From NCBI GenBank assembly GCA_963718775.1, contig OY970377.1, positions 1,798,001-1,862,000 of the forward strand: 64,000 nt of DNA, written 5' to 3'. Source of the stretch: VRUE01 sp963718775 (GTDB lineage: Bacteria; Actinomycetota; Thermoleophilia; Solirubrobacterales; 70-9). Below, piece after piece: positions 26,738 to 36,180 of this stretch. The notes beneath the pieces are model-generated. The model had not been told where the DNA came from. It did not search any database and worked only from the letters and a program-made list of their open reading frames with translations. The translations under genes and the position numbers were made by a program. Within the stretch, counting starts at the first letter, position 1, and the number at the start of each line of letters is the position of its first letter.

Positions 26738-27184
26738 GTGCGACTCAGCGAGATCATGACCGCCGCTGTCGTCACCGCTCTGCCCGATGCGAGCGCGATC
26801 TCGGTCGCCCAGCAGATGCGCGATCACCGGGTCGGCTCGGTGGTGATCGTCGATCCGGCCGGCTCGCCGGTGGCGATGGTCACCGACCGCGATCTGGCCC
26901 TGCGCGTCTTCGCCGCGGGGGGCGACGGCGGCTCGCCGGTCGGCGAGCACGCCTCGCGGCCGCTGGTCTGCGGCGAGCCGGCGATGGAGCTCGAGGAGGC
27001 GGCGGCGCTGATGGTCCAGCACCGAGTGCGGCGCCTCCCCGTCGTCGATGCGGATAGGCTCGCCGGCATCGTCACGCTCGACGACATCGCCGTGCGCACC
27101 GGCAACCTCGAGGTAGCGCAGAAGATGACCGCCGAGGTCATCGAGGGCGCCCTTCCCCAGTTCTACTTCCGCGAGCGCGGCTGA
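26738..27184 (+). CDS. CBS-domain protein
   Basis: 148 residues from GTG 26738: two CBS repeats (MTAAVVTALPDASAISVAQQM ... VTDRDLALRVF; MELEEAAALMVQHRVRRLPVVD ... IVTLDDIAVR). Paired CBS domains sense adenine nucleotides or act as regulatory modules. Stand-alone proteins like this occur widely; the target is unknown. The frame is open upstream to 26456 but that overlaps the divergent zinc-ribbon gene. The membrane protein gene follows after 2 nt, so they are likely cotranscribed. Confidence 0.8.
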   Translation: MRLSEIMTAAVVTALPDASAISVAQQMRDHRVGSVVIVDPAGSPVAMVTDRDLALRVFAAGGDGGSPVGEHASRPLVCGEPAMELEEAAALMVQHRVRRLPVVDADRLAGIVTLDDIAVRTGNLEVAQKMTAEVIEGALPQFYFRERG

Positions 27185-27186
27185 GC

Positions 27187-28022
27187 ATGGACTCCGCTCG
27201 CGAGCAGATCGCCTGGGAGGAACGCTGGTCGCTGCCGACGGCGCTGGCGGCCCTCGCCGCGGTGGGGTTCGTCATCGCTGCGATCGTCGTCGCCAGCCAA
27301 GCGGTTGGCGGTGGCAGCGGCGATTCCGCCCTGCTGCGCGAAGTGGATCAGCACCGCACCGCCCAGCTGATCTCCAGCATCCTGCAGGCGATCGGCGTCG
27401 GCTTGCTCGCCGTACCGCTCTACTACCTCTTCCGCGCCGCCAACGCGCGCAGCGATCGCATGCGCGCCCAGCTGGTCGGCGTGATCATCGCGGCGCCGCT
27501 CTTCCTCGCGGTGCTGGCGATCCTCAGCGGCGTCTCCACTATCCATGCTGCCTCCGACTTCGTCTCCAACGAAGTGCCGCGGCTGATCGCGAAAGGTGTC
27601 GCTCTGAACAGCGACCGCGCCAACGACATCGCCAACGACACGATCGCCGACGCGCCCCTGCGCCCACTCGCCGCCGGCTTCGGCCTCGGCGGCCAGCTCG
27701 GCTTCGTCGTCGCGATGGTCTACACCTGCCTCTACGCGATGCGCGTCGGCCTGCTGACCCGCTTCTGGGGCTCGCTCGGCATGGCCCTCGGCGCCGTCTC
27801 CTTCATCTTCTTCCAGTTCGCCCTGCTCTGGTTCGTCTACCTGGCAGTCCTGCTTGCTCGCGCCCCGGCAGCAAACCGCCGGCCTGGGCCGCCGGAGAAG
27901 CAATCCCCTGGCCGACTCCGGGCGACAAAGCCGCAGCGGACCTTTCCTCCGAAGCTGACGAGGACCTGCCGGCTTCCGCGGCGGACCTGGAAGCTCCGCC
28001 TGAGAAGGGCCAATCTCAGTAG
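27187..28022 (+). CDS. Four-helix membrane protein, frameshifted near its 3' end
   Basis: Four to five membrane helices (ALAALAAVGFVIAAIVVASQAV; GVIIAAPLFLAVLAILSGV; GGQLGFVVAMVYTCLYAMRV; MALGAVSFIFFQFALLWFVYL). Near 27870 the frame must shift by one base to continue as SKPPAWAAGEAIPWPTPGDK...EKGQSQ and stop at 28020; the unshifted frame runs on as low-complexity Arg-rich sequence. The last residues GQSQ-stop are encoded by the arm of the inverted repeat 28007-28118 and are the same as those of the convergent ThyX-like gene. Function unknown. Confidence 0.55.
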
Positions 28023-28118
28023 GTCGGAGCGTCTTGTACTTTTTTGCGGTTCCCGCCTCTCGGACGGCTCGCAACCGCTCCTCAAAAAAGTTAAGCGGAG
28101 GCCTACTGAGATTGGCCC
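28007..28118. repeat. Long inverted repeat, CTTGTACTTT/AAAGTTAAG family, copy 2
   Basis: Arms 28007-28023 and 28102-28118 are perfectly complementary over 17 nt. Inside are GCGTCTTGTACTTTTTTGCG and CAAAAAAGTTAAGCG. The last codons and stops of both convergent genes lie in the arms, so both proteins end GQSQ. Confidence 0.9.
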
Positions 28119-29708
28119 GCTTGCGCCCGCTTCCGCTGGGTGCGAATCTCGCTCAGGATCCGCTCCAGGCGGGGCTCCTGCGAGGTGTCGACGAAGCTCA
28201 TCGCCGCGGCGACCCCCGGGTGGATCGCGGCGATCCGCTCGTGCATCGCCTGGGCGACGGCGCGGTAGGTGGGGTGGCCCTCGCGGCCGGAGCGGAGCTC
28301 GATCAGGTGCATCGCCTCGCGCGCGTTGAGGTCGAGCGTGTAGCGGATCCGGTAGGCGAGGCTGAGCGCGTAGGGGGCCTGCTCGGCAGGCCGGCGGCGA
28401 CGAGCCGCTCGTACTCGCTGCGCGAGATCTCCAGCGCCCGCTCGAACTCGTCGCCGGCGCCCGCTTCCCCGACCTCGTCGGGGATGCCGGCGCCGAGGTC
28501 GGGCCCCAGCCGCTGCCACTGGCAGGTCAGCATGCGGTGGCGCTGCAGGTCGCGGAAGGCGCCGTAGTCGGAGACGATCTCGAAGCGGTAGCGCAGCGCC
28601 TCGAAGCCGCGGCCGGGGCGGTGGCGGCGGTTGGCGCGCTCTCCCACCATCGCCGCCAGCAGCTCGGCGCGCTCGTCGCGGTCGAGCACGTCGAGGCGGG
28701 CGAGGATCTCGGTCTCCGGCGTCGCGGCCGACTCGAACAGGCAGGAGGCGAGCAGGTCCTCTTCGGTGCCGTCGACGTGGATCAGCTCGACCGACGGAGT
28801 GCCCTCGCCGGCGCCGCGGCGGTCGAGGCCGAGCCGCGAGACCCACTGCTCGGTCTGCCTCGCGGCGCTGCTCGCAGGTAGGCGATCCACTCGCCGCCGC
28901 GGTCGGGCCGCTCGACCCGGGAGACGAAGCTCGGCATCACCTGCTGCAGCTCGCTCAGGATCATGCCGCCGTACTCGCGCGCCTCGGGCAGCGGCGAGGC
29001 CATCAGCCGCAGGAGCAGCTGCTCGTAGGCCTGGCCGGAGGCGTAGATGCCGACGTGGCTGAGCGTCGCCGCCGGCAGCAGGCCGCGCAGCAGGTCGAGC
29101 GCCTTGGCGCGGATCGAGCGCTGCCAGGGGCCCTCCGGTTCGCCGTCGCCGCGCGGCCAGCGCTCCGCCGCCCACGCCTCGACCTGCTCGCAGCGAGCGC
29201 GAGTAGATCGAGAAGATCTCGTCCATCGCGGCGCCGAACTCGGGGCCGAGTCGCTCGTCGCGGTAGTAGCGGTAGCCGCCGCCGCGTCCGGGCAGCGGCT
29301 TGTCGTAGGGGATGTAGCGGGTCGACTGCTCCAGGTAGGCGGCGAGGCGGCCGCGCTGCAGCACCTTGGTGAGGATGTTGGAGACCCACTCGCAGGCGAC
29401 GTGGGCGCCGCCGACCTGGGCGATCGAGTCGTCGCCGTAGCCGAGGAAGACGCGCTCGTAGAGCTCCGCCGCGCGCTCGCCCTCGTCGCCGTCGAAGGGC
29501 CGCGCGCCCGTCGGCGGCATCGGCCGCGAACTCCTCCAGGTAGAGGCGCCGGACCGTCCCGGAATAGCGCGAATAGCGGGCAAAAAGCGCCCCCTTGACG
29601 GTCTCCGGCAGGTTGACCAGGGCGAACACGGGCCGGTCGAGGTTGGTGAAGTGAGGGGCGAGCAGAGCTCTGCTCCTCGGCGGTGAATTGCTCGACCGGG
29701 TAGCGCAC
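28103..29708 (-). CDS. ThyX-like double-domain protein, several frameshifts
   Basis: Read from GTG 29708 (MRYPVEQFTAEEQ) it continues through about five frame changes (near 29670, 29515, 29195, 28872 and 28395) as FTNLDRPVFALVNLPETVKG, YGDDSIAQVGGAHVACEWVSN, RSIRAKALDLLRGLLPAATL, DLQRHRMLTCQWQRLG and LNAREAMHLIELRSGREGHP. These are flavin-dependent thymidylate synthase (ThyX) family segments; the RHRxxT-type motif is present in the C-terminal half. About 530 residues is the size of the actinobacterial two-domain homologues, whose activity as thymidylate synthase I cannot confirm. No nonsense codons interrupt the correct frames, which favours sequence error over decay. Confidence 0.7.
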
Positions 29709-29754
29709 CGGCGCATCGTAGCCGTGGCCTGGCTGCCAAACGCGCCACCACCGG

Positions 29755-29806
29755 CGCTGACTTCGTCGTTATCCGTCCTATTGGACTGGAAAAGGCGGAG
29801 TCAGCG
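29755..29806. repeat. Hairpin, TTATCCGT-core family
   Basis: Arms 29755-29770 and 29791-29806 match at 13 of 16, with GTTATCCGTCCTATTGGAC in the centre. The right arm contains the VOC gene's stop codon. Confidence 0.7.
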
Positions 29807-30148
29807 TTGGGGTGGGGGGGCCATCAGCTCGACCGGTGGCCGGCCGGGGCGATCGCGACGGCACGCGGGGCGCCCCAGTGTTCGCGGCGGCGTTCGACCT
29901 CGAAGCCGGCTTCGCGCAGCGCGGCGAAGGCGCGCTCGAAGTCGGCGACGACGACCGCGATGTGGCCGCGCGGCGGCACGGTCGGCGACTCGGTCGGCAT
30001 CAGGTGGATCTGGGTCCCGTCCCGTTCGAGCCAGGTGAACTCGCCGAGCGTCGCCGGCGGCTCGACCCGACGAAGCCGAGCAGCTCCCAGAGCTCGACCG
30101 AGCGCTCGAGGTCGCCGGCGCGACCTCGATCCCGACGTGGTGGAGCAT
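29801..30148 (-). CDS. VOC (glyoxalase-fold) family protein, frameshifted
   Basis: Reads MLHHVGIEV, then after a shift near 30115 AGDLERSVELWELLGFV, then after another near 30070 EPPATLGEFTWLERDGTQIH, PRGHIAVVVADFERAFAALR and VELMAPPPQR. His in HHVGIEV and the Glu in VELM are at the usual metal-ligand positions of the vicinal oxygen chelate fold. Substrate unknown. Its ATG overlaps the TGA of the AEC transporter gene (TGATG), so the two are coupled. About 115 residues when the frame is repaired. Confidence 0.6.
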   Translation of the reverse strand: MLHHVGIEVAPATSSARSSSGSCSASSGRAAGDARRVHLARTGRDPDPPDADRVADRAAARPHRGRRRRLRARLRRAARSRLRGRTPPRTLGRPACRRDRPGRPPVELMAPPPQR

Positions 30149-31078
30149 CAGAACAAGAGTGACAGCAGGGAGGCGCGCGACGACGATCGCGGTCGACCAG
30201 GTGACCGCCTCGGCGGTGATCTCCATGTCGAGGCCGTAGGCGTGGGCGATGACCATCGAGTTGAGCCCGGAGGGCATCGCCGAGAGCAGGCGGTAGGCGG
30301 CGGGGAGGTCGATCAGCGGCGCCGCGAGCAGCATCAGCAGGGCCGGCACGACCGCGAGGCGGGTCGCCGACCGCGAGGGCGACCGGGCCGGGTCAGCGGC
30401 GGCGGCATCGGCAGCTCGCCGTGCTCGGCGTTCTCGGCCAGGGTGGCGCCGACGGCGAAGAAGCCGATCGGCAGGATCGCCACGATCAGCGCCTGCGAGA
30501 CGTCGACGAGCGACGTCGGGGCCAGCGCCTCCGGGGCGAGCAGGCCGGCGATCGCCGCGTAGAGCGGCGGGTTGCGGGTGAAGAAGGCGCGCACGCGCTC
30601 GCGCGGCGCTTTCGCCCGCCTTGGTGCCGAACGCGGCGCCGACCGCGAAGGCGCCGAGCAGCAGGCAGGGGCCGGTGACGAGCACGTCGTAGAGGACCGC
30701 GGTCGAGAGCTGGTCGCGGCCGAGCAGGGCAACGGTCAGCGGGTAGCCGAGGTAGCCGGTGTTGACGCTGAGCACGCAGCAGACCACGGCGCCGACCTGG
30801 AGGCGGGGCAGCCTCAGCACCCGGCTCGCGACCCACCAGGCGAGCAGAGCGCCGAGCGAGGAGGCGACGATCCCCAGCACCAGCCCGATCCCGTGGCCGA
30901 CGTCGATGCTCGCCGGCGGCGAGGTTGAAGAAGATCACCGGCGGCAGCAGCACGTAGAGCAGCAGCGACGAGCGACCCGCCGCGCCGCGTGCGCCGCGCC
31001 CGCCGGCCACCGCCGCTCGGCCCAGACGCCGATCGCGACCGAGACGACGATCGCCGCAGCTGTCAGCAGGACCCCCAC
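30148..31078 (-). CDS. AEC-family (auxin efflux carrier type) transporter, frameshifted
   Basis: From GTG 31078 (MGVLLTAAAIVVSVAIGVWAE) through LLLYVLLPPVIFFNLAA, GIVASSLGALLAWWVASRVL, SVNTGYLGYPLTVALLG, NPPLYAAIAGLLAPEAL, VAILPIGFFAVGATLAENAE and DLPAAYRLLSAMPSGLNSMV: ten short helices with the Pro- and Asn-rich motifs of AEC permeases. Shifts are needed near 30960, 30910, 30610 and 30375. Bacterial members export or import small organic anions. The repaired length, about 305 residues, is normal. Next to it lie an acyl-CoA ligase upstream and a VOC gene downstream. Confidence 0.65.
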
Positions 31079-31183
31079 GGCGGGACCCTTTCAGAGCTTC
31101 AAGTAAGCGCGCGTACGAACTGGCATCATGGCGGTCTGGCGAGACGTCTCTCGCGGGTGGCGCCGATGGGGGGCACTGGGCGC

Positions 31184-33019
31184 TTAGCTACGGCAGGTTC
31201 GGCGTACGGACCCGCCGCGCCTGCGTACTAGCGCCTCGATCTCCGCTTCGTACTTGCGCTCGATCGGGCGCCGTTTCAGCTTCAGCGTCGGCGTCAGCTC
31301 CTCGCCGCCGGGCGCCCACTCGCCGGGGATCACCTTGTAGCGCTTGATCTGCTCGACCCGCGAGAGGCGCTCGTTGGCCGCCTCGACCGCGGCCGCGACC
31401 TCCTCGGCGATCGCCGGGTCGTCCTCGGCCGCCGCGCCGCGGGCGGCGAGCGTTTCGAGGTCGAGGGTGATCAGGGCCACGTTGTAGGGGCGGCGGTCGC
31501 CGATCGCGACGACCTGGGCGATCAGCGGTCGAGGCCGCCTTCACCTTCGCCTCGATGTTGGCCGGCGACATGTTCTTGCCCGCCGCGTTGATGATCAGCT
31601 CCTTCTTGCGGTCGACGATCTTCAGGTAGCCCGCCTCGTCGAATTCGCCGACGTCGCCGGTCAGCAGCCAGCCGTCCTCGGTGAGCGCCTCGGCGGTCTT
31701 CTCGGGCATGTTGCGGTAGCCCTTCATCACCTGCGGGCCGCGCACCATCACCTCGCCGTCCTCGGCCAGCTTCACCTCGGTGTCCGGGCACCGGCGGCCC
31801 GACCGTCCCGACCCGGATCCCGCCGGGCGGGTTGAGCGTCGTCATCGCGCTCGTCTCCGACATCCCCCAGGTCTCGCAGATCTCGATCCCGATCGCGAGG
31901 AAGAACTCGAGCACCTCGGGCGGCGTCGGCGCGGCGCCGACCACGAACGATTCGACCTCGTCGAGGCCGAGCAGCGCGCGGATCTTCGAGAAGACCATCT
32001 CGTCGGCCTCGTCCCATTCGGCCTGCAGGTCGTCGGGGACCTCGCCGTCCATGTAGGCGGCGACCCAGCGGCGGCCGATCTCCATCGCCCACTCGGCGCG
32101 CCTTGCGTTTCTCGGCGTCCTGCTCGGCGGCCATCGCGCGTCTCCAGCGCGCGCCTTCAGTTTCTCCCAGATCCGCGGCACGCCGCCCCAGGCGGTCGGC
32201 TTCACCTCGATCGAGTAGGCGACCATCTCGCGCGGGTCCGGGCAGCAGTAGCACGCAGTTGCCGAAGATCATCTGCCCGTAGGGCTCGGCCCAGCGGTCG
32301 GCGATGTGGGCGCTGGGCAGGAAGGAGATGCCGCGCCCGCCCGGCGCGACCGCGCCGGACCTCGTCGCAGGCGCGCCAGACGGCGAGCATGTTGGCGTGG
32401 GTGAGCTGCACGCCCTTCGGCGGCCCGGTCGTGCCCGGAGGTGTAGATCAGGCAGAGCACGTCCTCGGGCTCGACCGCGCGCCAGGCGGCCTCGAAGTCG
32501 AAGCTCGGGGTCGCCCATCGCCTCCAGCTCCTCGATCGAGATCGTCCCCTCGGGCGCCTCGCCGTCGATGACGACGACGTGCTCGAGGCTCTCGACCCGC
32601 TCGCGCGCCTCGAGCACCTGGTCGAGGAAGGCCTGCTCGGTGACCATCACCCGGTTGGCCGGCGTCGGCGACGACGTACTCGATCTGCTCCGGCGAGGAG
32701 GTGTTGTAGACCGAGAAGCAGGTGGCGCCGAGGTGCATCGCGGCGGTGTCGGTGAGCTGGAAGGCGGGCCGGTTGACGAGCATGAAGCCGACCGTGTCGC
32801 CGCGCCCGACGCCGAGCGCGGCGAGCCCGGCGGCGCGCCGGCGCACCGTCTCCGCGTACTCGGCGAAGCTCGCCTCGTAGTCGCTGTCCTTGAGCCGCAG
32901 CGCCGGCGCGTCGCGGCCGCTCGGCGGCGGTCAGCTGAAACGCCTCGCACATCGTCGCGGCGGACAGCGCCCGCGGTCGGGTGACCCGCCTCGGCGCCCT
33001 CGGTCTCGGCTGGCTTCAC
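31184..33019 (-). CDS. Long-chain acyl-CoA synthetase (FadD15 type), many frameshifts
   Basis: GTG 33019 follows GGGAGGAAGA. Segments recovered from three frames in order: MCEAFQLTAAERP, YAETVRRRAAGLAALGVGRG, DTAAMHLGATCFSVYNTSSP, NRVMVTEQAFLDQVLEARER, LIYTSG with a KGVQLTHANMLA-like continuation, ICETWGMSETSAMTTLNPPG, GWLLTGDVGEFDEAGYLKIV, DRKKELIINAAGKNMSPANI. This is a complete ANL-superfamily acyl-CoA ligase of about 600 residues that activates fatty acids with ATP and CoA. At least eight single-base shifts are needed, with every motif intact, which points to errors in the sequence. Confidence 0.75.
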
Positions 33020-33067
33020 TCTTCCTCCCCGATCGGTTCCAATCCGAAAACCCATGGTTCCTGATTG

Positions 33068-33099
33068 GAGCCTGCGGGCGCAAGCGCCAGTCAGGCGCC
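33068..33099. repeat. Imperfect hairpin between nuoN and the acyl-CoA ligase gene
   Basis: GGAGCCTGCGGGCGC pairs with GCGCCAGTCAGGCGCC across AA, in the 89-nt gap after the nuoN stop. Position suits an operon-end terminator; no T-tract. Confidence 0.5.
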
Positions 33100-33108
33100 T
33101 AACCGAAT

Positions 33109-34612
33109 CTAGAACAGGGAGGCGCCGGCGTGTTCGGCGAACTCGACCAGCGGCTGCGGGATGACGCCGAAGAAGACGACGGCGGCGGCGGCGAGCAGCG
33201 CCGGGGCGACGAGGTAGATGCGGCGGCCGGCGTCGGGGTCGATCGGGTCGGCCTCGGGCGAGGCGCCGGCGATCGCCGGGCGTTGCCCCCGCGGCGCTCC
33301 TCGCCGGGGCGCATCCACATCGCCGCCACCACCCGCAGGTAGTAGGCGAGCGAGATCATCGTGCCGACCGCGATGAAGACCGCGAGCCAGGTGTAGTCGC
33401 CTTCGACCAGGGCCTCGATCAGGTAGAGCTTGCCGATGAAGCCGACCGTCGCCGGCAGGCCGGCGAGGCCGAGCATCGAGATCGTCAGCGGCCAGGCGAG
33501 CAGCGGCCGCTCGCGGCCCGAGGCCCTGGACGGCGCGGATGTCGTCGCCGTAGGGGGTCTCGCGCTCGCGGGCGACGATCGACGGCGAAGGCGGCGAGGT
33601 TCATGAAGGCGTAGCCGGCGAGGTAGAAGACGAGCGCGTTGACGCCGGCCTCGCTGGCGACGACGAGGCCGCCGAGGATGTAGCCGGCCTGGGCGATGCC
33701 CGAGTAGCCGAGCATCCGCTTCAGCGAGTTCTGGCCGAGCGCGCCGACGTTGCCGACGACGATCGAGATCGCGGCGAGGACGGCGAGCGCCGGCTGCCAG
33801 TCGTCGGCCTGCGGCGGCGAGGGCGACGTCGAAGAAGCGGACGAAGACGGCGAAGGCGGCGGCCTTGGTCGCCACCGCCATGAAGCCGGTGATCGGCGTC
33901 GGCGCGCCCTCGTAGACGTCGGGCGTCCACTGGTGGAAGGGCGCGATCGAGGTCTTGAAGGCGAGCCCGACGCGCGGCCATCGCGATGCCGATCAGGACC
34001 AGCGGGTCGCCGAGCACGCCCTCTTTGGCGATCCCCGCGGCGATCCCGGCGAAGTCGGTCGAGCCCGAGCCGCCGTAGAGCAGCGCCATCCCGTAGAGCA
34101 GCGTCGCCGAGCCGAGCGAGCCGACGATCAGGTACTTGAGCCCCGACTCGAGCGAGCTCTCGCGGCGCATGTCGGTGGCGCAGAGGATGTAGAGCGGGAT
34201 CGAGAGGGTCTCGATCGCGACGAAGAAGCTGACCAGGTTCTGCGCCTGGGCGAGCAGCACCATGCCCAGCACCGAGCCGAGCAGGAGCGCGTGGTACTCG
34301 CCCGAGCCGGCCTGCTCGGCGGCCGGCTCGCGGATCGAGAAGAGGACCGCGAAGGCGGCGGTGAGGATCGCGATCAGCGAGATCGAGATCGCCAGGTCGT
34401 CGAGTCGCAGGGCGCCGGAGACGAGGTCGGTCGCGTCGCCCCACTGCCAGATCAGCAGCCCGGCGGTGGTCGCCAGGGTGACCAGCGTCAGCCCCGGCGC
34501 CGTGCGCTCGAGCGGCTTGAAGACGCCGTCAGGAGGACGACGCAGAGCCCGGCGGTCAGCGCGAGGACCGGCGAGAGCGCCGCGTAGTCGATATGGGGCG
34601 CGTTGAAGTTCA
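33109..34612 (-). CDS. nuoN: NADH-quinone oxidoreductase subunit N, frameshifted
   Basis: Last gene of the nuo operon. From ATG 34612 (MNFNAPHIDYAALSP) with helices GVLGDPLVLIGIAMA, and in other frames PFHQWTPDVYEGAPTPITGF, ALGQNSLKRMLGYSGIAQAG, LVFYLAGYAFMNLAAFAV, MLGLAGLPATVGFIGKLYL and PLVEFAEHAGASLF-stop. These are antiporter-like subunit signatures including the Lys in KRMLGYS. At least five shifts (near 34530, 33972, 33815, 33580-33520, 33285) are needed. Its start overlaps the nuoM stop. Confidence 0.85.
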
Positions 34613-36180
34613 TGGCTGATCCGTCGTGAAGGGCCGTCGGGGGCTTCCAACACTGCGGCATCGCCACCGATGCATGCAGGCGATTCCTATCCGTGCGAGC
34701 CTGCGTTGGAGACCGACCCTCGCCGCTGCCGCCGGACTCGCCACTGAGGCGTCGGTCCGCTTCAGGATCAGCTGCGGGTAGAGCGCCAGGCCGAGGATGC
34801 AGAGGACCAGCGGCACCAGGACGACGCCGTCGCGCCAGCCGATCTCACGCGATTCGATCCCGTCCGGCCTGCGGTTGTGCATCGTCCGCTGGTAGAGGCG
34901 CAGCGCGTAGTAGGCGCGACATCGCGACGCCGGAGATGGCGACGCAGGCGAAGACGATCTTCGAGTCGAAGAGGCCGTTGAGGATGTAGAACTCGCCGAT
35001 GAAGTTGGCCGAGCCCGGCATCGCCAGGGTCGCCAGGGTGACGATCAGGAAGAGCGCCGCCAGGACCGGGGCCGCATCGCCATCCCGCCCATCTCTCGTC
35101 AGGTCCTCGGTGCCGCTGCGCTCGGCGAGGATCGCGACGATCACGAACAGCGGCGCGACGACGAGGCCGTGGTTGACCATCTGCAGGACCGCGCCGTCGG
35201 CCCCGTCGGCGGAAAGCGCGAAGATGCCGGCGGTGATGAAGCCGAGCTGCGCGACCGAGGAGTAGCCGGCGATCAGCCGCACGTTGGTCTGGGTGAAGGC
35301 CATCACCGAGCCGTAGAGGATCGAGGCCAGGGCGATGACCAGGATCACCTCCTGGAATTCGACCGTGGCGTCGGGGAAGAGCGGCAGGACGACGCGCAGG
35401 AAGCCGTAGGCGCCGACCTTGGCCAGCACCCCGGAGAAGACCGCCAGCACCGGCAGCGGCGCCGCCCGGTAGGCGTCGGGCATCCAGCCGTGCAGGAGGA
35501 AGGCGGGCATCTTGACCAGGAAGGCGGCGGCGAAGAACCAGAAGATCCAGCGCTGGCTGCCCTCGCCGAGCGGCTGCTGGGCGAGCTCGGCGATCGAGAA
35601 GGTGATCTGGCCGCCGTCGGCGGCGATGATCGCGGTGGCGATCGCCGCGACCAGCATCAGCAGCGAGCCGATCAGCGTGTAGACGATCATCTTCAGCGTC
35701 GCCGCCGAGGCCGTCGGGCCGCCCTCGCGGTCGCTGCCCCAGGCGCCGAAGAGGAAGTAGAACGGCACCAGCATCAGGTCGAAGAAGAGGACGAAGAGCA
35801 GCAGGTCCTGGGCCAGGAAGGCGCCCAGGGTCGCGGTCTCGCCGATCAGCATCATCAGGAAGAAGAGGTGCGGCCGCTCCTGCTCGCGGAAGGCGGCGAA
35901 GGCCGTGCCGGCCGTCCAGAGCACCGTGGTCAGCAGGATCAGGAAGACGTTGAGGCCGTCGACGCCGAGGCTGTAGTCGACGCCGAGGCCGGGGATCCAG
36001 TTGACGTCGACGGTGTCCTGCAGGCCGCTGGCGCCGGAGTCGAAGCCGGCGAGCAGGGCGATCGCCAGCCCCAGGGTCACCACCGTGCCCAGCGTCGCCC
36101 ACCAGCCGGCGAGGCGCTTGCGGCAGGAAGAGGCCGACGAGGCCGAAGACGAGCGGTGTCCAGAGCAGCGAGTTGGTCAT
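34610..36180 (-). CDS. nuoM: NADH-quinone oxidoreductase subunit M, frameshifted
   Basis: From ATG 36180 (MTNSLLWTPLVFGLVGLFLP). Membrane antiporter-like subunit with FDLMLVPFYFLFGAWG, FFAAAFLVKMPAFLLHGWMP, RLIAGYSSVAQLGFITAGIF and LAMPGSANFIGEFYILNGLF. Shifts near 36123, 35077 and 34918. The C-terminus (LALYPQLILKRTDASV) runs on for about 40 residues (ASPAAAARVGLQRRLARIG) encoded by a region of inverted-repeat character around 34629-34722, longer than typical NuoM. It ends overlapping the nuoN start. Confidence 0.88.

Noticed and set aside
28103..29708. Calling the ThyX-like gene a pseudogene
   Set aside because: Five shifts are present but all motifs survive without stops in the true frames, and every neighbour is affected in the same way, which fits sequence error better.
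31079..31183. A further family-type hairpin in the gap between the acyl-CoA ligase and AEC genes
   Set aside because: The segment AACTGGCATCATGGCGGTCTGG resembles the 48676 hairpin centre, but no convincing arms could be paired; the region also lies in the error-rich stretch.
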